Of a stretch of 64,000 nucleotides of DNA, positions 16,776-26,456 are shown in pieces. The translations under genes and the position numbers were made by a program. The notes under the pieces were generated by a model, which ran no database searches, was not told where the DNA came from, and was given only the letters and a program-made list of their open reading frames with translations. Numbering within the stretch: position 1 is the first letter of the stretch; the number at the start of each line of letters is the position of its first letter. Source of the stretch: Sandaracinaceae bacterium (lineage in GTDB: Bacteria; Myxococcota_A; Polyangia; Polyangiales; Sandaracinaceae); the NCBI GenBank assembly GCA_040218145.1, contig JAVJQK010000075.1:1-64000 (forward strand), given 5' to 3'.

Positions 16776-18524
16776 TTGTTCAACAAGTACTACCAGAGTG
16801 AGCTGAGCTATCTCCGCGAGCTCGGCCGGGAATTCTCCGAGGCGAACCCGTCTCTCGCCGGCCTCTTCGCCGAGCAGGGCGGCGACCCCGACGTCGACCG
16901 GCTGCTCGAGGGCTTCGCGTTCCTGACCGCGCGCATCCGCGAGCGGATGGAGGACGCGGTCCCCGAGGTCGTCGACGCGCTGGCCGAGATGATCGTGCCG
17001 CAGTACACGCGCACGCTCCCGGCCTGCTCGGTGGTGGAGTTCACGCCCCAGCAGACGGCGCTGCGCGGCCGCCACCGCCTCTCGGCGGGGACGGAGGTCG
17101 GCGCGCGCCCGGTCGAAGGCACCACCTGCCTCTTCCGCACCACCGTCGACCTCGATCTGCTGCCGCTGAGCCTCAGCGACTTCGCGTTCGATCACTCGGT
17201 GGAGGCGCACCCGGAGATCCGGCTCGGCTTCCGCTGCGCGCAGTCGGCCGAGACCCTGCTCGGCGAGACCAAGAAGCTGCGGCTCTTCCTGCATGGCCCG
17301 CTCGGGCTCACCACCACGACCTACCTCTGGCTGCTCCGGCACCTCGCCGACGTGCAGTACAAGGGCTCGGACGGCTACACGCACTCGCTCGGCAAGAACG
17401 CGGTGAAGCCCGTCGGGGTCTCGCCCGAGCAGCCGATGCTCCCCTGGCCCGACCTCGCGCCGGACGGGCTGCGGGTGATGCAGGAGTACTTCACGCTGAC
17501 GCAGAAGCTGCTCTTCATCGACATCGAGGGCCTCGACAAGGTCCCGGCGGAGCACGCGACCGATCAGTTCGTGTTGACCTTCCGGTTCGATCGACCGCCC
17601 AAGCTGCCCGAGCGGCTCGACAAGGACAACTTCCGCCTGCACTGCGTCCCGGTCGTCAACCTCTTCGACATCACCGCGGACCCGGTCGCCCGCGACAATC
17701 GCGAGCACGAGTACCTCGTGCGCGCGAGCGGGGTGAACCCGCTGCACATGGAGGTCTACGAGGTCCAGCAGGTGACGGGGCTGCTCGCGAACCGGCGAGG
17801 GAGGCGAAACTACACGCCTTTCTACGGCTTCCAGCACGTGATGAAGAAGAAGGGCGAGCAAGCCTTCTTCATGACGCGGCGGGCGCGCTCGCCGATCGAC
17901 GACGGGCTCGACACCTACCTCACCGTGCTCACGCCGGCCGACGTGGAGCCGGACTTCGAGGAGGAGACGCTCAGCATCGACATCACCTGCACGAACCGCC
18001 TGCTCCCGGCGGAGCTGCGCGCGGGCGACATCTCGGTGCCGACGCCGCGCTCGCCGACCATCGCGCGGTTCAAGAACATCACGCAGGTGACCCGGCCGGT
18101 GCGGCCGCCCATCGGCGGCGAGCTGCACTGGCGTCTCGTCGCGCACCTGGCGCTCAACGTGCGCACGCTCGGCAACGTCGAGTCGCTGCAGTCCCTGCTG
18201 AGCCTCTACAACTTCCACGAAGACGCCGACCAGCAGCTCGGCCGCCAGAACCGCCTGCGGGTCGAGTCGATCCGCGACGTCGAGGTCCGCGCCGCGCGCC
18301 GGCTCATCGATCGCGTGCCCGTCCGCGGGCAGCACACGACGGTCGAGGTCGATCAGGCCGCCTTCGCGTCCGAGGGCGACGTGTTCGCGTTCGGGAGCGC
18401 GCTGGACTGGCTCTTCGCGAGCGAGACGCCGCTCAACTCCTTCCATCAGCTCTCGCTGCGCCTGCACCCGTCCGGCACCCAGATGGACTGGCGGCCGCGC
18501 ACGGGGACGCACCCGATCTTCTGA
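16776..18524 (+). CDS. tssF: T6SS baseplate protein TssF
   Basis: A 582-aa TssF, which forms the baseplate wedge with TssG and TssE. The N-terminus MFNKYYQSELSYLRELGREF and the following DPDVDRLLEGFAFLTARIRE are diagnostic. The segment PAELRAGDI and the C-terminal RLHPSGTQMDWRPRTGTHP complete the family pattern. The start is TTG with GGGAGC just upstream. It ends five bases before tssG, so the two are very likely co-translated. Confidence 0.96.
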   Translation: MFNKYYQSELSYLRELGREFSEANPSLAGLFAEQGGDPDVDRLLEGFAFLTARIRERMEDAVPEVVDALAEMIVPQYTRTLPACSVVEFTPQQTALRGRHRLSAGTEVGARPVEGTTCLFRTTVDLDLLPLSLSDFAFDHSVEAHPEIRLGFRCAQSAETLLGETKKLRLFLHGPLGLTTTTYLWLLRHLADVQYKGSDGYTHSLGKNAVKPVGVSPEQPMLPWPDLAPDGLRVMQEYFTLTQKLLFIDIEGLDKVPAEHATDQFVLTFRFDRPPKLPERLDKDNFRLHCVPVVNLFDITADPVARDNREHEYLVRASGVNPLHMEVYEVQQVTGLLANRRGRRNYTPFYGFQHVMKKKGEQAFFMTRRARSPIDDGLDTYLTVLTPADVEPDFEEETLSIDITCTNRLLPAELRAGDISVPTPRSPTIARFKNITQVTRPVRPPIGGELHWRLVAHLALNVRTLGNVESLQSLLSLYNFHEDADQQLGRQNRLRVESIRDVEVRAARRLIDRVPVRGQHTTVEVDQAAFASEGDVFAFGSALDWLFASETPLNSFHQLSLRLHPSGTQMDWRPRTGTHPIF

Positions 18525-18529
18525 CCGCG

Positions 18530-19696
18530 ATGTCCGACGCATCGACCGGCGAAGTGGCCACGGGGCAGACGGAGTCCGAGCTCCCTCCCGAGCCGATCGT
18601 GGCCCTCCAGGAGCTCGCGGCGCCCGTGCTGAAGGCGGCGCCGCACTCCACGTTCTTCCACATCGTGGCGCTCCTCGAGCGGCTCTCGACCGAGGCGACC
18701 CGGGTCGGTGGAGACGGCCCCCCGGGGGACGAGCAGATCCGCTTCCGCCACGACTACGACCTCGGCTTCAGCGCGGGCGACATCACCCGCGTCGTCGTCC
18801 GGCCGCTGCCGCGCGGCCCGGAGGGCTCGCTCGAGGCGCCCAAGCCGATGTTCGAGGTGACCACGACGTTCCTCGGGCTGACCGGGATCGTCTCGCCCCT
18901 GCCGCTCTACATCGCGGAAGAGGTCCTGTTCGAGGAGAGCGACAACCCGGTCCGCCGGGACTTCCTCGACATCTTCCACCACCGCCTGATCTCGCTCCTC
19001 TATCGCTCCGTCTCCAAGTACATGCCGGCGCGGGAGCACCTGACGCACCGCGCCGACTCTTGGATGAAGCGGGCCCTCTACCTGACGGGCCTCGATCCCG
19101 AGATCCAGACGCGCGGGATGCGCGTGCACCCCTCCAAGCTGGTCCGCCTCGCGCCGCTCCTGGCCGGCCGTGGACGCGGCCCGCGCGTGCTGACGTTGGC
19201 CCTGCGCGAGGTCCTCGCGGAGGCGCTCGAGCCCGATGGCACCGTGCACATCGAGGAGTTCGCGGGCGGCTGGATCGAGGTGGATCAGCAGCAGCGCATG
19301 GCGCTCGGCGAACGAAACGCCTACCTCGGCGTCGAGGCCATCCTCGGCAAGCGCGCCTACGATCAGAGCGGCCGCTTCTGCGTGAAGATCGGCCCGCTCC
19401 ACAGCCACAACTATCAACGCTTCTTGCGCGACGGAGACATGCTCCCGCTCGTCAAGGACGTGGTCGAGCTCTGCTCGCGCGAGTCGCTCGACTTCGACGT
19501 GGAGCTGCACCTCGCGGCGGACGCCGTGCCCTCGTTCACGCTCTCGGCCGCCGAGGGAGGCTCGTCGCTCGGCCGGGACACCCGCCTGCGCGGGGCGACG
19601 CGCGCGGCCGAGGTGATGACGATCTCCGACGTCGGCAACATGGCACTCGACGACGACGAAGAGTCGGACGAGCGAGAGCCCGCCGCCGCTGAATAG
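18530..19696 (+). CDS. tssG: T6SS baseplate protein TssG
   Basis: A 388-aa TssG with the family blocks FFHIVALLERLS, IRFRHDYDLGFSAGDI, FEVTTTFLGLTGIVSPLPLY and FLDIFHHRLISLLYR. It is longer than most TssG (about 330-350) because of an N-terminal lead and an acidic C-terminal tail (LDDDEESDEREPAAAE). It lies five bases after tssF and 91 bases before tssH. Confidence 0.95.
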   Translation: MSDASTGEVATGQTESELPPEPIVALQELAAPVLKAAPHSTFFHIVALLERLSTEATRVGGDGPPGDEQIRFRHDYDLGFSAGDITRVVVRPLPRGPEGSLEAPKPMFEVTTTFLGLTGIVSPLPLYIAEEVLFEESDNPVRRDFLDIFHHRLISLLYRSVSKYMPAREHLTHRADSWMKRALYLTGLDPEIQTRGMRVHPSKLVRLAPLLAGRGRGPRVLTLALREVLAEALEPDGTVHIEEFAGGWIEVDQQQRMALGERNAYLGVEAILGKRAYDQSGRFCVKIGPLHSHNYQRFLRDGDMLPLVKDVVELCSRESLDFDVELHLAADAVPSFTLSAAEGGSSLGRDTRLRGATRAAEVMTISDVGNMALDDDEESDEREPAAAE

Positions 19697-19787
19697 AGCG
19701 CGGTGAATCGGGGCGGTGATCGGGGTTCCCCTGCCCGCCCAGCCCGCGTATGCTCGCGCTCCTGTTTCCAGCGTGGAGGGGAGAGAC

Positions 19788-22511
19788 GTGTCCGTACAGC
19801 CGAAGACGCTCGTTAACCGGATGACGCCGACAGCTCGGCAGATGCTCGAGGCCGCCATCGGGCGCGCCGCGAGCTCCGGGCACTATGAGGTGACCATCGA
19901 GCATTTCCTCGCTCAGATGGTCGAGCCGGACGACGGCGACCTCGCGGCCATCTACCAGCACTTCGGCAAGAACCGAAAGCCGCTGCAGAACCGCGTGGAG
20001 AAGATCCTCCAGCACATGAAGACGGGCAACTCGTCTCGCCCCGTCTTCAGCGGCTCGCTCTGGAAGTGGATCCAGGACGGCTGGGTCTACGGATCGCTGG
20101 AGTACGGCGCCGGGCTCATCCGCACCGGGCACCTCTTCTACACCCTCATCCGTCACCCCGGCCGCTACATCGGCGAGGTGCTCCCCGAGCTCGAGGACTT
20201 CTCGCTCGAGGAGCTCGAGAAGGATCTCGACGAGGCGCTCAGCGTCACGCGCGAGGAGTTCGAGGCCGGCGCGGTCCAGACGAGCAGCGGCGGCGGCGCG
20301 GGCGGCGGCGAAGGCGGCCCGGCCCCCCGCAAGGGCGAGGGCGCGCTCGACCGCTTCTGCACCAACTTCACCGAAGAGGTCCGGCAGGGTCGGCTCGATC
20401 CCATCTTCGGCCGGCACCGCGAGATCCGGCAGTGCGTCGACATCCTGAGCCGGCGCCGCAAGAACAACCCCATCATCGTCGGTGAGCCCGGCGTCGGGAA
20501 GACCGCCCTCGTCGAGGGCCTCGCGCACGCCATCGTGGCCGGGGACGTGCCCAAGCACATCGCCCGCTGCGAGGTGATGGCGCTCGACCTCGGCGCGCTC
20601 CAGGCGGGCGCGGCGATGAAGGGCGAGTTCGAGAACCGCCTCAAGGCCGTGATCAACGAGGTGAAGGGCTCCGACAAGCCCATCATCCTCTTCATCGACG
20701 AGGCGCACACGCTGATCGGCGCGGGCGGGCAGAAGGGCGGCGGCGACGCGGCGAACCTGCTCAAGCCGGCGCTCGCGCGGGGTGAGCTGCGGACCGTCGC
20801 GGCTACGACGTGGGCCGAGTACAAGCAGTACTTCGAGAAGGACGCCGCGCTCGAGCGCCGCTTCCAGCCGGTCAAGGTCGACGAGCCGAGCGAAGAGAAC
20901 GCGATCGTCATGCTGCGCGGCCTCCGCGAGCTCTACGAGAAGAGCCACAAGGTCCGCATCAAGGACGAGGCGATCATCGCCGCCGTCGAGCTCTCCAACC
21001 GCTACATCGCGGGGCGTCTGCTGCCCGACAAGGCGGTCGACCTCCTCGACACCACCGCGGCGCGGGTCCGCGTCGGCCGGCAGACCAAGCCCGAGTCGCT
21101 CATCGAGATCGAGGCCGAGATCGCGGCCCTCGAGCGCGCCACCCAGGCCATCCAGCGGGACGTGGAGCACGGCGAGGAGAAGCGCCGCGAGGAGCTCGAA
21201 GAGAGCCTGCAGAGCCTCGAGAACAAGAAGATCCTCCGCCAGGAGCTCTTCGAGCGCTGGCAGGTGGAGCTGGCCCAGGTGGAGGCCATCCTCCGCGAGC
21301 GCGGTGAGCTCGACGAGGAGGAGGAGGGCGACGAGGCCGAGGCGGAGGGCGACGGCAAGCCGGCCGAGGACGCCGTGAGCGAGACGGCCAAGGACGAGCC
21401 GCCGCCCGTGGCGGAGGCGCAGGCCGAGGCGTCGGCGAGCGACGGCAGCAACGGCGCTGGCCAGGTCAGCGACGACGAGGACAAGCTCATCCACGTCGAC
21501 GTGGACGCGGACGCGGTCGCGCACACCGTCTCGGTCTGGACCGGCATCCCCCTCGGGAAGATGCAGCGGGACGCGGTCGGCAACGTGCTCGCGCTCGAGG
21601 AGAAGCTGCGCCAGCGGGTGAAGGGTCAGGAGCCCGCGGTCGAGGCCATCTCGCAGGCGTGCCGCATGGCCTTCGCGGGTGTGCGCAACCCGGACGCGCC
21701 GGTGGGCGTGTTCCTCTTCGTCGGCCCGTCCGGCGTCGGCAAGACGGAGACCGCGCTCGCGCTGGCGGACGAGCTCTACGGCGGCGAGCGCTTCGTCACT
21801 CAGATCAACATGAGCGAGTACCAGGACAAGAGCGCGATCTCGGGCCTCATCGGCTCGCGCGCCGGCCTGGTCGGCTACGGCGAGGGCGGCATCCTCACCA
21901 ACTCGGTGCGGCAGCGGCCCTACTCGGTCGTGCTGCTCGACGAGTGCGAGAAGGCCGACCCCGAGGTGCTCAACCTCTTCTATCAGGTCTTCGACAAGGG
22001 AGAAATGAACGACTCCGAGGGTCGGAACATCAACTTCCGCAACACGATCTGCATCCTGACCAGCAACCTGGCCACGGACGAGATCATGAAGGCCTACGAG
22101 GGCGACGAGACGCCCGAGGTCAGCGACGTGGTCGCGCAGATCCGGCCCATCCTGAGCAAGTGGTTCAAGCCCGCGCTCCTCGCGCGCATGACCATCGTGC
22201 CGTACCGCCCGATCGACCCCGAGACGATGAAGATGATCGCGGGCCTCAAGCTCAACCGGCTCGTCCGGCGCATCCGCGAGTCGCACGGGATCGAGACGAC
22301 GTTCGAGCCGGAGCTCGTCGAGGAGCTGGCCAAGCGCTGCACCGAGAGCGAGACCGGGGCGCGCAACGTCGACCACATCCTGCGCAGCACGCTCACGCCG
22401 ATGATCGCGCAGGGCTTGCTCGAGCGCATGGCCGACGGCGACGAGCCGTCCGGGATCGAGGTGTCCATCGCCCCGAGCGGCGAGTGGCGCGTCGACGTGG
22501 ACGTGGCCTGA
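19788..22511 (+). CDS. tssH: T6SS sheath-recycling ATPase ClpV (TssH)
   Basis: A 907-aa AAA+ unfoldase of the ClpB/ClpV type that takes apart contracted sheaths. An N-terminal ClpN domain is followed by Walker A GEPGVGKT (232-239) and Walker B ILFIDEAHTL in the first ring. A coiled middle segment leads to the second ring, with Walker A GPSGVGKT (646-653) and VVLLDECEKA. An unusual acidic, Ala-rich insert of about 70 residues (near 530-600) precedes the second ring. GTG at 19788 is chosen because GGAGGGGAGAGAC lies just before it; a longer in-frame form lacks such a site. Confidence 0.96.
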   Translation: MSVQPKTLVNRMTPTARQMLEAAIGRAASSGHYEVTIEHFLAQMVEPDDGDLAAIYQHFGKNRKPLQNRVEKILQHMKTGNSSRPVFSGSLWKWIQDGWVYGSLEYGAGLIRTGHLFYTLIRHPGRYIGEVLPELEDFSLEELEKDLDEALSVTREEFEAGAVQTSSGGGAGGGEGGPAPRKGEGALDRFCTNFTEEVRQGRLDPIFGRHREIRQCVDILSRRRKNNPIIVGEPGVGKTALVEGLAHAIVAGDVPKHIARCEVMALDLGALQAGAAMKGEFENRLKAVINEVKGSDKPIILFIDEAHTLIGAGGQKGGGDAANLLKPALARGELRTVAATTWAEYKQYFEKDAALERRFQPVKVDEPSEENAIVMLRGLRELYEKSHKVRIKDEAIIAAVELSNRYIAGRLLPDKAVDLLDTTAARVRVGRQTKPESLIEIEAEIAALERATQAIQRDVEHGEEKRREELEESLQSLENKKILRQELFERWQVELAQVEAILRERGELDEEEEGDEAEAEGDGKPAEDAVSETAKDEPPPVAEAQAEASASDGSNGAGQVSDDEDKLIHVDVDADAVAHTVSVWTGIPLGKMQRDAVGNVLALEEKLRQRVKGQEPAVEAISQACRMAFAGVRNPDAPVGVFLFVGPSGVGKTETALALADELYGGERFVTQINMSEYQDKSAISGLIGSRAGLVGYGEGGILTNSVRQRPYSVVLLDECEKADPEVLNLFYQVFDKGEMNDSEGRNINFRNTICILTSNLATDEIMKAYEGDETPEVSDVVAQIRPILSKWFKPALLARMTIVPYRPIDPETMKMIAGLKLNRLVRRIRESHGIETTFEPELVEELAKRCTESETGARNVDHILRSTLTPMIAQGLLERMADGDEPSGIEVSIAPSGEWRVDVDVA

Positions 22512-22601
22512 GCGGCTCCGGCCTCCGGGTTGCGAAGCACAGTCGAAAGTGAGACGATTTCGGCGCCTTACACCGTGACCATTTCATCGCCCCCCTCCCC
22601 T

Positions 22602-22653
22602 CCGTGCCCCGCGAGAACGCGGGCACGGGCAGGGGCAAGGGCCGGGGCAAGGG
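22602..22653 (+). other. Bulged hairpin and G-quadruplex motif behind tssH
   Basis: A stem of about 10 bp with one bulged base (22602-22627, loop AGAA) is followed by five G-runs of 3-4 separated by 2-3 bases (22621-22653). Both lie in the 175-base gap between tssH and the FHA gene, on the sense strand of the latter. They could limit read-through or shape the 5' end of the FHA message. Confidence 0.5.
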
Positions 22654-22686
22654 AGCGGCGCTCGCTTCGCGGGCTCCGCTAGCACG

Positions 22687-24093
22687 ATGCTTCCGCTGCT
22701 CGTACGCATCACGAACACGCAAACCGGCGAGACCGAGCACTCCGCGTTTCCGAGCTCACCGGTCCGGATCGGCCGGAACCAGCTGAACGAGCTGGTGCTC
22801 AACGAGGGGTTCGTCTCCCAGTGGCACGCGGTCGTCCGGTTCGACGAGCACAAGGTGCGTTACGTCGACCTCGGCTCGACCAACGGCACCATGCTCAACG
22901 GCCGTCGGCTCGCGCGGCACATGCAGGTGGAGGTCGACCCGCAGTCCGATCTGCGCATCGGCCCGATCCAGCTCGCGTTCGCGCGCGCGCAGGTGACGCC
23001 CGACATGTACGCGGCGCCGCGGACGACGATCTTCAACCTGAACACGCTCGGGACCAGCGGGGACAGCGGGATCATGAACGCCACGATGGCGTTCAACCCG
23101 AACGACCCCGCCACCGAGCAGCAGAACACGATGTTCATGCCGCAGGGGGTGCCGCCCGGCGCCGCCCCGCAGGCGCCGGCGAGTCCGTCGGTGGACATGC
23201 AGCGGCTGCTGGCCATCACGGAGGCGACCAAGCCCTTCTACCAGCAGTACCGCAGCGCCTGGACGCAGGTCCTCTCCGCGCTCCGGCGGCAGCTCGAGGC
23301 GGCCCCGGGCCCGCAGCGCGCGGGGCTCGTGCTCTCGCTCTGCCAGCAGTTCCCGCAGCTGACCAAGGAGCCCGAGTTCCGGCAGCTCGCCAGCACCCTG
23401 GGCGTGGACCCCGCGGCGCTCGGCGAGGTGGACGCGAGCGCGTGGATCGACCGACTCGGCGGCTCGGCGGCGCCAGCGGGACAGCAGATCAACACCGCGG
23501 TCGCGATGGAGCGCGTCGGCGCGATCCTGGAGAGCTACAGCCAGGCCTTCGTCGAGCTTCGAAAGGGCTACGAGCAGTTCGGCGAGGAGATGGCGCTGCA
23601 GCTCGTCCAGGAGCGCACGCCGCTGCGCGACGCCCAGAGCGGCCAGGAGGTGCTCGACTATCTCCTCGACTGGGGCACCGACGGCGGAGAGCGCGTGCGG
23701 GAGCTGACGCGCGCGTTCGCGGACCTCGCGCTCCACCAGGTGGCCCTGCTGAGCGGGGTGATGGAGGGCGTGCGCAGCCTCCTCGGGACGCTCTCGCCGC
23801 AGCAGCTGAGCGGGCAGAAGAACTACCCGCTGGCCAAGAGCGGCGGCGGCGGACTGCTCGAGGGGATCTTCAACTCCAAGAAGGCCAGCCTCTGGCGCAC
23901 CTTCGCGGACACGCACCAGCGCCTCGCCGAGGAGGACCGCTTCAGCCGTGAGGTGTTCGGCCGCAACTTCGCGCGCGCCTACTTCATGGTCACGGGCGGC
24001 CACATGCAGGGCAACGACGGAAGCGGCGGCGGCCCCGACCGCACGGCGCAGCACGGCTACCACGGCTCGCAGACCTCGCCGTACAACCAGTAG
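22687..24093 (+). CDS. tagH: T6SS FHA-domain protein (Fha/TagH type)
   Basis: A 468-aa protein with an N-terminal FHA domain (about 5-95) and the helical C-terminal domain of T6SS FHA proteins (about 275-445: AILESYSQAFVELRKGYEQF, GGGLLEGIF, SLWRTFADTHQRLAEEDRFS, VFGRNFARAY). The FHA domain keeps the phosphothreonine-binding residues (RIGRNQ, SQWH, STNGT). In Pseudomonas, Fha is phosphorylated by a Ser/Thr kinase and switches on secretion, while TagF opposes it. A TagF is present here and kinases lie nearby. A Met-rich, Pro-rich linker joins the domains. No clear ribosome site is seen. Confidence 0.92.
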   Translation: MLPLLVRITNTQTGETEHSAFPSSPVRIGRNQLNELVLNEGFVSQWHAVVRFDEHKVRYVDLGSTNGTMLNGRRLARHMQVEVDPQSDLRIGPIQLAFARAQVTPDMYAAPRTTIFNLNTLGTSGDSGIMNATMAFNPNDPATEQQNTMFMPQGVPPGAAPQAPASPSVDMQRLLAITEATKPFYQQYRSAWTQVLSALRRQLEAAPGPQRAGLVLSLCQQFPQLTKEPEFRQLASTLGVDPAALGEVDASAWIDRLGGSAAPAGQQINTAVAMERVGAILESYSQAFVELRKGYEQFGEEMALQLVQERTPLRDAQSGQEVLDYLLDWGTDGGERVRELTRAFADLALHQVALLSGVMEGVRSLLGTLSPQQLSGQKNYPLAKSGGGGLLEGIFNSKKASLWRTFADTHQRLAEEDRFSREVFGRNFARAYFMVTGGHMQGNDGSGGGPDRTAQHGYHGSQTSPYNQ

Positions 24094-24110
24094 CGGAGCG
24101 GCCGAGGGCC

Positions 24111-25244
24111 ATGAGACGCGGCGCGTGGTTGGCGGGGATGCTGCTCGGAGCTTGCTCCGCCGGGGGCGGCACGTCGGTGGACGCGGGGCGAAGCGCGTCG
24201 GACGGGGCCGTCGCGGACGCGGGCCGCGACGCTCGGGCGCGCGAGATCCCCGACTCCGGCTTCCTCGCGTGCGAGACCACCACCGCCTTCGCCGATCCGC
24301 TCCCGGCCACGCTGCTGTTCACGGTGGACACGAGCGGGTCGATGAACTGTCCCGCGAACGATCGGAGCTGCGCGAACGCGGAGCCGAGCCCCGCGCCGGA
24401 CGACTCGCGGCTCGACGTCTTCCGCGGCGTGCTCGACGAGGCGCTCCGCGGCCTGCCCGACGCCACGCGCGCGGGGCTGTTGACCTACCCGGTCACGTTC
24501 AGCTGCGCGCGCGACGAGCCGCGGGTGCCCATCGCGGAGCTGCGCACGGCGCGCGCGGACATCGACGCGGCCCTGTCCGCCCTGCGGCCGGAGGGCATCA
24601 CGCCGACCCACGACGCGGTGGCGATCGGGCTGTCCCGGCTGGCCGCCCGCTCCGCCGAGGAGGCGCGGTTCTTGGTGCTCGCCACGGACGGCGCGGCCAC
24701 CGTGTGCATGGGGTGTGACGCCGCGTGCTCGTTCGACGCGCTCGACCGCGACAACGAGGCGCTCATCGAGACGGTGCGCCGCGCGGCGAGCGGGGGCGTG
24801 GCGACCTACGTCATCGGCGTGCCCGGCTCGCAGGGCTATCGCGGCATCCTCTCTCGCATGGCGAACGCGGCCGGCACCGCGCGCGCTGGGTGCAGCGACG
24901 CCGGGCCGACCTATTGCCACTACGACTTGACCGACGCGGGGCTCGACTTCGCGACCGCGCTCCGCGAGGCGCTCGGGGCCATCGGGGAGTCGGTGCTGCG
25001 CTGCGAGTACGACATCCCGCCCAACCCGGACGGCAGCTTCGACCCGACGCGCGTCAATGTCCGTCTCACGGACGAGTCGGGGACGGAGACGAGCCTCCCG
25101 CGGGATCCAGGCCGCGCGGCGGGCTGGGACTACTCGGACGACGGCGCCCGCATCGAGCTCCACGGGAGCGCATGCGAGCGCGCTCGGGCGGCGACGGGCG
25201 GCCGGATCGACGTCCTGTTCGGCTGCCCGACCGAGCTCATCTGA
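24111..25244 (+). CDS. vWA-domain lipoprotein
   Basis: A 377-aa lipoprotein (GMLLGAC, Cys at 15) with an Asp/Ala linker and a von Willebrand factor A domain. The metal-site motif DTSGSM starts at residue 73, with the supporting T and D positions (GITPTHDA, LATDGAAT). vWA domains bind partners through Mg2+. Eight Cys in the second half suggest disulfides. It starts 18 bases after the FHA gene with GAGGGCC ahead, so it is probably co-transcribed. A role in the T6SS or in surface contact is only a guess. Confidence 0.85.
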   Translation: MRRGAWLAGMLLGACSAGGGTSVDAGRSASDGAVADAGRDARAREIPDSGFLACETTTAFADPLPATLLFTVDTSGSMNCPANDRSCANAEPSPAPDDSRLDVFRGVLDEALRGLPDATRAGLLTYPVTFSCARDEPRVPIAELRTARADIDAALSALRPEGITPTHDAVAIGLSRLAARSAEEARFLVLATDGAATVCMGCDAACSFDALDRDNEALIETVRRAASGGVATYVIGVPGSQGYRGILSRMANAAGTARAGCSDAGPTYCHYDLTDAGLDFATALREALGAIGESVLRCEYDIPPNPDGSFDPTRVNVRLTDESGTETSLPRDPGRAAGWDYSDDGARIELHGSACERARAATGGRIDVLFGCPTELI

Positions 25245-25334
25245 TGGCCACCCTCCGTCCTCGTCTGGCGACAGGCGGCGCGGCGTCACGCACTTTCTTC
25301 CTCCGGCGCGCGGCGGGTGGGTAGACTGCGCACC

Positions 25335-26381
25335 ATGTCTCGCGTCCGTCTCGACCACCTCCTCGCGCCCGGGCTCATCGCCGCCGCGGCGGTCTTCGTC
25401 GTGCTCGCCTGCGGCGGGAGCGACACGCCCGAAGAGCCTCCCCCCGTCTGCTACCTGTCCCACCCGGTCCCGGACGGCGGGATGGTGCGCAACCTCGACT
25501 CCAACGAGTGGGCGGACCTGGTGGTGCGCGGCTACCGCGAAGGCGCGTCGAGCAACCAGAATTGCGTCGGTGATCCCATCCAGTGGCGACCGACGGATCG
25601 CGCGTGCGAGGTGCACGAGCCCGACGACGAGCGCCCCCCGCAGGCCGTGGAGCTCACCGAGGAGTCGGTCGTGATCGGCCGGAGCGACACCGTCGCCATC
25701 AAGCCCGTCTGGGTGATCACGCATCGCTTCGAGGACGGCGACGGATTTGGCCCCGTGGCGCTCACCGAGCGCACCGCGGAGGGCGTGGCGGTCCGCGCGA
25801 TCGGCTCGCTGCGCATGCCGACGGACCGGGCGCGGCTCCGGCTGCGCGAGACGGGCGGCCAGCAGATCGTCGTCGCGGATGGAGAGCGCTGCCCGCCCGA
25901 GGACGACGGCGCGGACGACGCCCCCACCAACGTGGAGCCCGAGGAGGGCGCGGCGGAGGAAGAGGAGCCGACCTGCATCCGCTACGCGCGCATCCTGCCC
26001 GTCGTCGGCGACCAGCTGATGAGCCCCGAGCTCCGCACGCGTGAAGGCCAGTGCCTCGGGCCGGCGCAGATCTACCTCTCGCGCGAGCAGACGGTGGCCC
26101 TCGAGACCGGCTGGGAGCGCACCTTCAAGCTCGCCGCCTCCCTCGAGTACCGGGGCGGCGCCGTCATCGTGCACGAACAGGTGGTGGCCGAGGACCGCGA
26201 TCCGCGCGATCCCGGTCGACCGGCGCGCCTCTTCCGCACCACGGACGCCGACCGCGTCGTCCACCTGCGGCGCGGCGGGATGCGGAGCGAAGGCATCCCG
26301 CTCTTCGAGCGCGCGGTGCGCGCCGACGGCTCGACGCAGCTCCCCGTCGGCGAGAGCGACCGCGAGCGCGCCAGCAATTGA
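25335..26381 (+). CDS. Predicted lipoprotein, function unknown
   Basis: A 348-aa protein with a lipoprotein signal (VFVVLACGG, lipobox VLAC). The mature part has alternating hydrophobic and charged segments, an acidic, Glu-rich stretch in the middle and six or so Cys. It is not recognised. It sits between the vWA lipoprotein (91-base gap) and the fused sheath-like gene (76-base gap), all co-directional, so it may belong to the T6SS operon. Confidence 0.75.
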   Translation: MSRVRLDHLLAPGLIAAAAVFVVLACGGSDTPEEPPPVCYLSHPVPDGGMVRNLDSNEWADLVVRGYREGASSNQNCVGDPIQWRPTDRACEVHEPDDERPPQAVELTEESVVIGRSDTVAIKPVWVITHRFEDGDGFGPVALTERTAEGVAVRAIGSLRMPTDRARLRLRETGGQQIVVADGERCPPEDDGADDAPTNVEPEEGAAEEEEPTCIRYARILPVVGDQLMSPELRTREGQCLGPAQIYLSREQTVALETGWERTFKLAASLEYRGGAVIVHEQVVAEDRDPRDPGRPARLFRTTDADRVVHLRRGGMRSEGIPLFERAVRADGSTQLPVGESDRERASN

Positions 26382-26456
26382 TGAGCTCCTGATTGCGATC
26401 CGCCCCGGGATCGGGGAACAATCCGGCCACCTTTCTCAGATGCAGGGGAGCACGGC

